Shown: positions 6,517 to 7,194 of the stretch, piece after piece | Layout: each line of letters starts with the position of its first letter | How positions within the stretch are numbered: position 1 is the first letter of the stretch | From: Candidatus Latescibacteria bacterium 4484_181 | GTDB taxonomy: Bacteria > Latescibacterota > MVCY01 | NCBI GenBank assembly: GCA_002049985.1 | Contig: MVCY01000095.1 | Location: forward strand, 1-7,194 | Direction of reading: 5' to 3' | Length of the DNA: 7,194 nt | The notes under the pieces: generated by a model | Database searches by the model: none | Told to the model about the DNA's origin: nothing | What the model saw: only the letters and a program-made list of their open reading frames with translations | Position numbers and translations under genes: made by a program

Positions 6517-6545
6517 AATATAGTCATCCATAGCATTTTTGTCAA
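6517..6545 (-). promoter_or_regulatory. Near-consensus sigma70-type promoter of the epimerase gene
   Basis: On the minus strand TTGACA (6545-6540), a 17-nt spacer and TATATT (6522-6517) match the housekeeping promoter consensus with one mismatch. Initiation would fall near 6510, leaving a leader of about 60 nt before the ATG at 6448. No operator palindrome is obvious next to it. Confidence 0.6.
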
Positions 6546-6588
6546 TCCCGATCCTCCCTTCGCCCCCTTCCCCACAGCCATTTTTCTC

Positions 6589-6616
6589 TTGACAGTGCAA
6601 ACCCAGCGGATATATT
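6589..6616 (+). promoter_or_regulatory. Promoter-like TTGACA/TATATT pair, divergent to the epimerase
   Basis: On the plus strand TTGACA (6589-6594) and TATATT (6611-6616) are separated by 16 nt. The match is good, but the only thing downstream is the relic of a mannosidase gene, entered in its C-terminal region. It may be fortuitous, or may drive an untranslated or degenerate transcript. Confidence 0.3.
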
Positions 6617-6623
6617 GGGGAGG

Positions 6624-6917
6624 ATGAGCAAGATAAGAAATCCCGAAGCGAAACCCAAACCAACGGTAAGGGACCAACGTGTCCGAGTGTTGTTTTCCAT
6701 CCACATCCAGACCGATGTCTCCCATGCTGAAAGCATCTTCGGCGTGATAGAGCATCCTATCAAACTGCCAGAGTGTCGGGACTGGGTGGAACCCCAACCT
6801 ATGACCACTCCCCAGGTCTGTTTTGCCGAGTTAAGCGACGGCAAACAGGGAGTGTTCATCCCGGATTCGGAAAAAACTCCTCTGAAGATTTTTCATCTCT
6901 TTGGTGGATTCTGCTGA
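6624..6917 (+). pseudogene. Relic of a GH38 alpha-mannosidase C-terminal region
   Basis: This plus-strand frame has protein-like character that the overlapping minus-strand frames lack. From about 6663 to 6863 it reads TVRDQRVRVLF, IQTDVSHAESIFGVIEHPI, LPECRDWVEP, then TPQVCFAELSDGKQGVFI. This follows the conserved order in the C-terminal region of glycoside hydrolase family 38 alpha-mannosidases as I recall it: D-H-R-L-R-V-x-F-P-T, T-D-x-x-x-A-E-x-x-F-D-V-x-x-R-P, a W-x-E motif, then P-Q with V-S-D-G-x-x-G. Those enzymes are usually 800-1000 aa. Here nothing upstream encodes the catalytic domain, and after GVFIP the match is lost before the stop at 6917. It is thus a fragment left by deletion or rearrangement, divergent from the epimerase gene. 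An ATG at 6624 has GGGGAGG immediately before it, too close to be a normal ribosome-binding site. The family call rests on motif memory only. Confidence 0.5.
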
Positions 6918-6967
6918 AAAATGGCAATCTCACAGAAAGAGTGCTCTATTTTACCTTGAAAACAGAT

Positions 6968-7022
6968 TGTAGGAGGCGTCTCCAGACGCCGATGGGATCG
7001 GGTTCTGGAGAGCCCTCCCACA
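6968..7022. repeat. Inverted pair of REP-like palindromic elements (BIME-like)
   Basis: The left unit (6968-6993) begins TGTAGGAG and contains a 7-bp palindrome GGCGTCT/AGACGCC with a 2-nt loop. Read on the minus strand from 7022, the right unit begins TGTGGGAG and continues with a similar but imperfect palindrome (GGGCTCTCCAGAACCC). The first 26 bases of the two units align with 22 or so matches, and they meet across GATGGGATC. A GTRGGAG head followed by a hairpin, in inverted pairs, is the form of REP/BIME repeats mobilised by RAYT transposases. No RAYT gene is in this window. Apart from this pair, I see no supported feature in 6918-7194. Confidence 0.65.
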
Positions 7023-7194
7023 GAAATGGGTATCTGAAGTGAGCCCATAGCACTGCCACAAACTCCATTTTTCCGACAGAATCTGCACCTGTGTAAAATA
7101 AAGCCAGGGCTCCGCTCCATAAGTATAAAACCACATCTGGGGGATGTATCAAAAGTCAATTATCTAGGATAACAGCAAAGAAGGCAACGAGGGC

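Noticed and set aside
6542..6859. Minus-strand frame with a hydrophobic stretch (GFASGFLILLILPNISAGFAL) resembling a small membrane protein
   Set aside because: It is antisense to the GH38-like frame, contains Trp-rich implausible sequence upstream, overlaps the epimerase promoter at its end, and has no convincing ribosome-binding site. It remains a weak alternative.
7156..7194. Twelve in-frame minus-strand codons at the right edge (ALVAFFAVILDN then TGA)
   Set aside because: They could be the C-terminal tail of a membrane protein beyond the window, but twelve codons are too few to support a gene call.

Overview
The window looks like a bacterial chromosome segment of intermediate GC content. 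Starts are preceded by Shine-Dalgarno sites (AAAGGAGA, GGGAGGG, AAGGAG) and two upstream regions carry sigma70-type promoters (TTGACA, 17-nt spacer, TATATT or TATTTT). All intact genes lie on the minus strand, so transcription runs from right to left. No rRNA, tRNA, CRISPR array or intact transposase was seen. I cannot name the phylum. The gene mix (a giant sugar-nucleotidyltransferase, an AraD-type class II aldolase, a relic of a GH38 mannosidase, DUF4258/DUF2283 small proteins) would fit an uncultivated or subsurface bacterium, but that is only an impression.

Layout in transcription order, right to left. Positions 6864-7194 carry no supported gene, only a 55-bp inverted pair of REP-like palindromes (6968-7022). 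A plus-strand relic of a GH38 alpha-mannosidase C-terminal region lies at about 6663-6863. A near-consensus minus-strand promoter (6517-6545) precedes an AraD-type L-ribulose-5-phosphate 4-epimerase/class II aldolase (5789-6448). A second promoter (5707-5735) precedes the largest gene (1683-5635), a protein of about 1317 aa with two GlmU-like nucleotidyltransferase domains, each followed by left-handed beta-helix hexapeptide repeats. This gene is split by a -1 shift between 2571 and 2636, giving a 1078-codon frame and a 295-codon frame.

Below it is a decayed DUF4258-like gene (1374-1613: ATC where ATG is expected, plus an internal TGA) that overlaps a short DUF2283 gene (1283-1396), resembling a two-gene toxin-antitoxin-like module. 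Next comes a TauE/SafE-type membrane exporter (292-1074), whose leader has a 12-bp perfect inverted repeat covering part of its ribosome-binding site. The left end holds a perfect 16-bp hairpin (215-259) and an unrecognised open frame running off the window (1-232).

Functionally, the epimerase and the double nucleotidyltransferase both suggest sugar-phosphate and nucleotide-sugar metabolism, and the mannosidase relic adds a carbohydrate theme. Each of the two has its own predicted promoter, so they need not be one operon. The left part looks like a small accessory zone with several broken genes.
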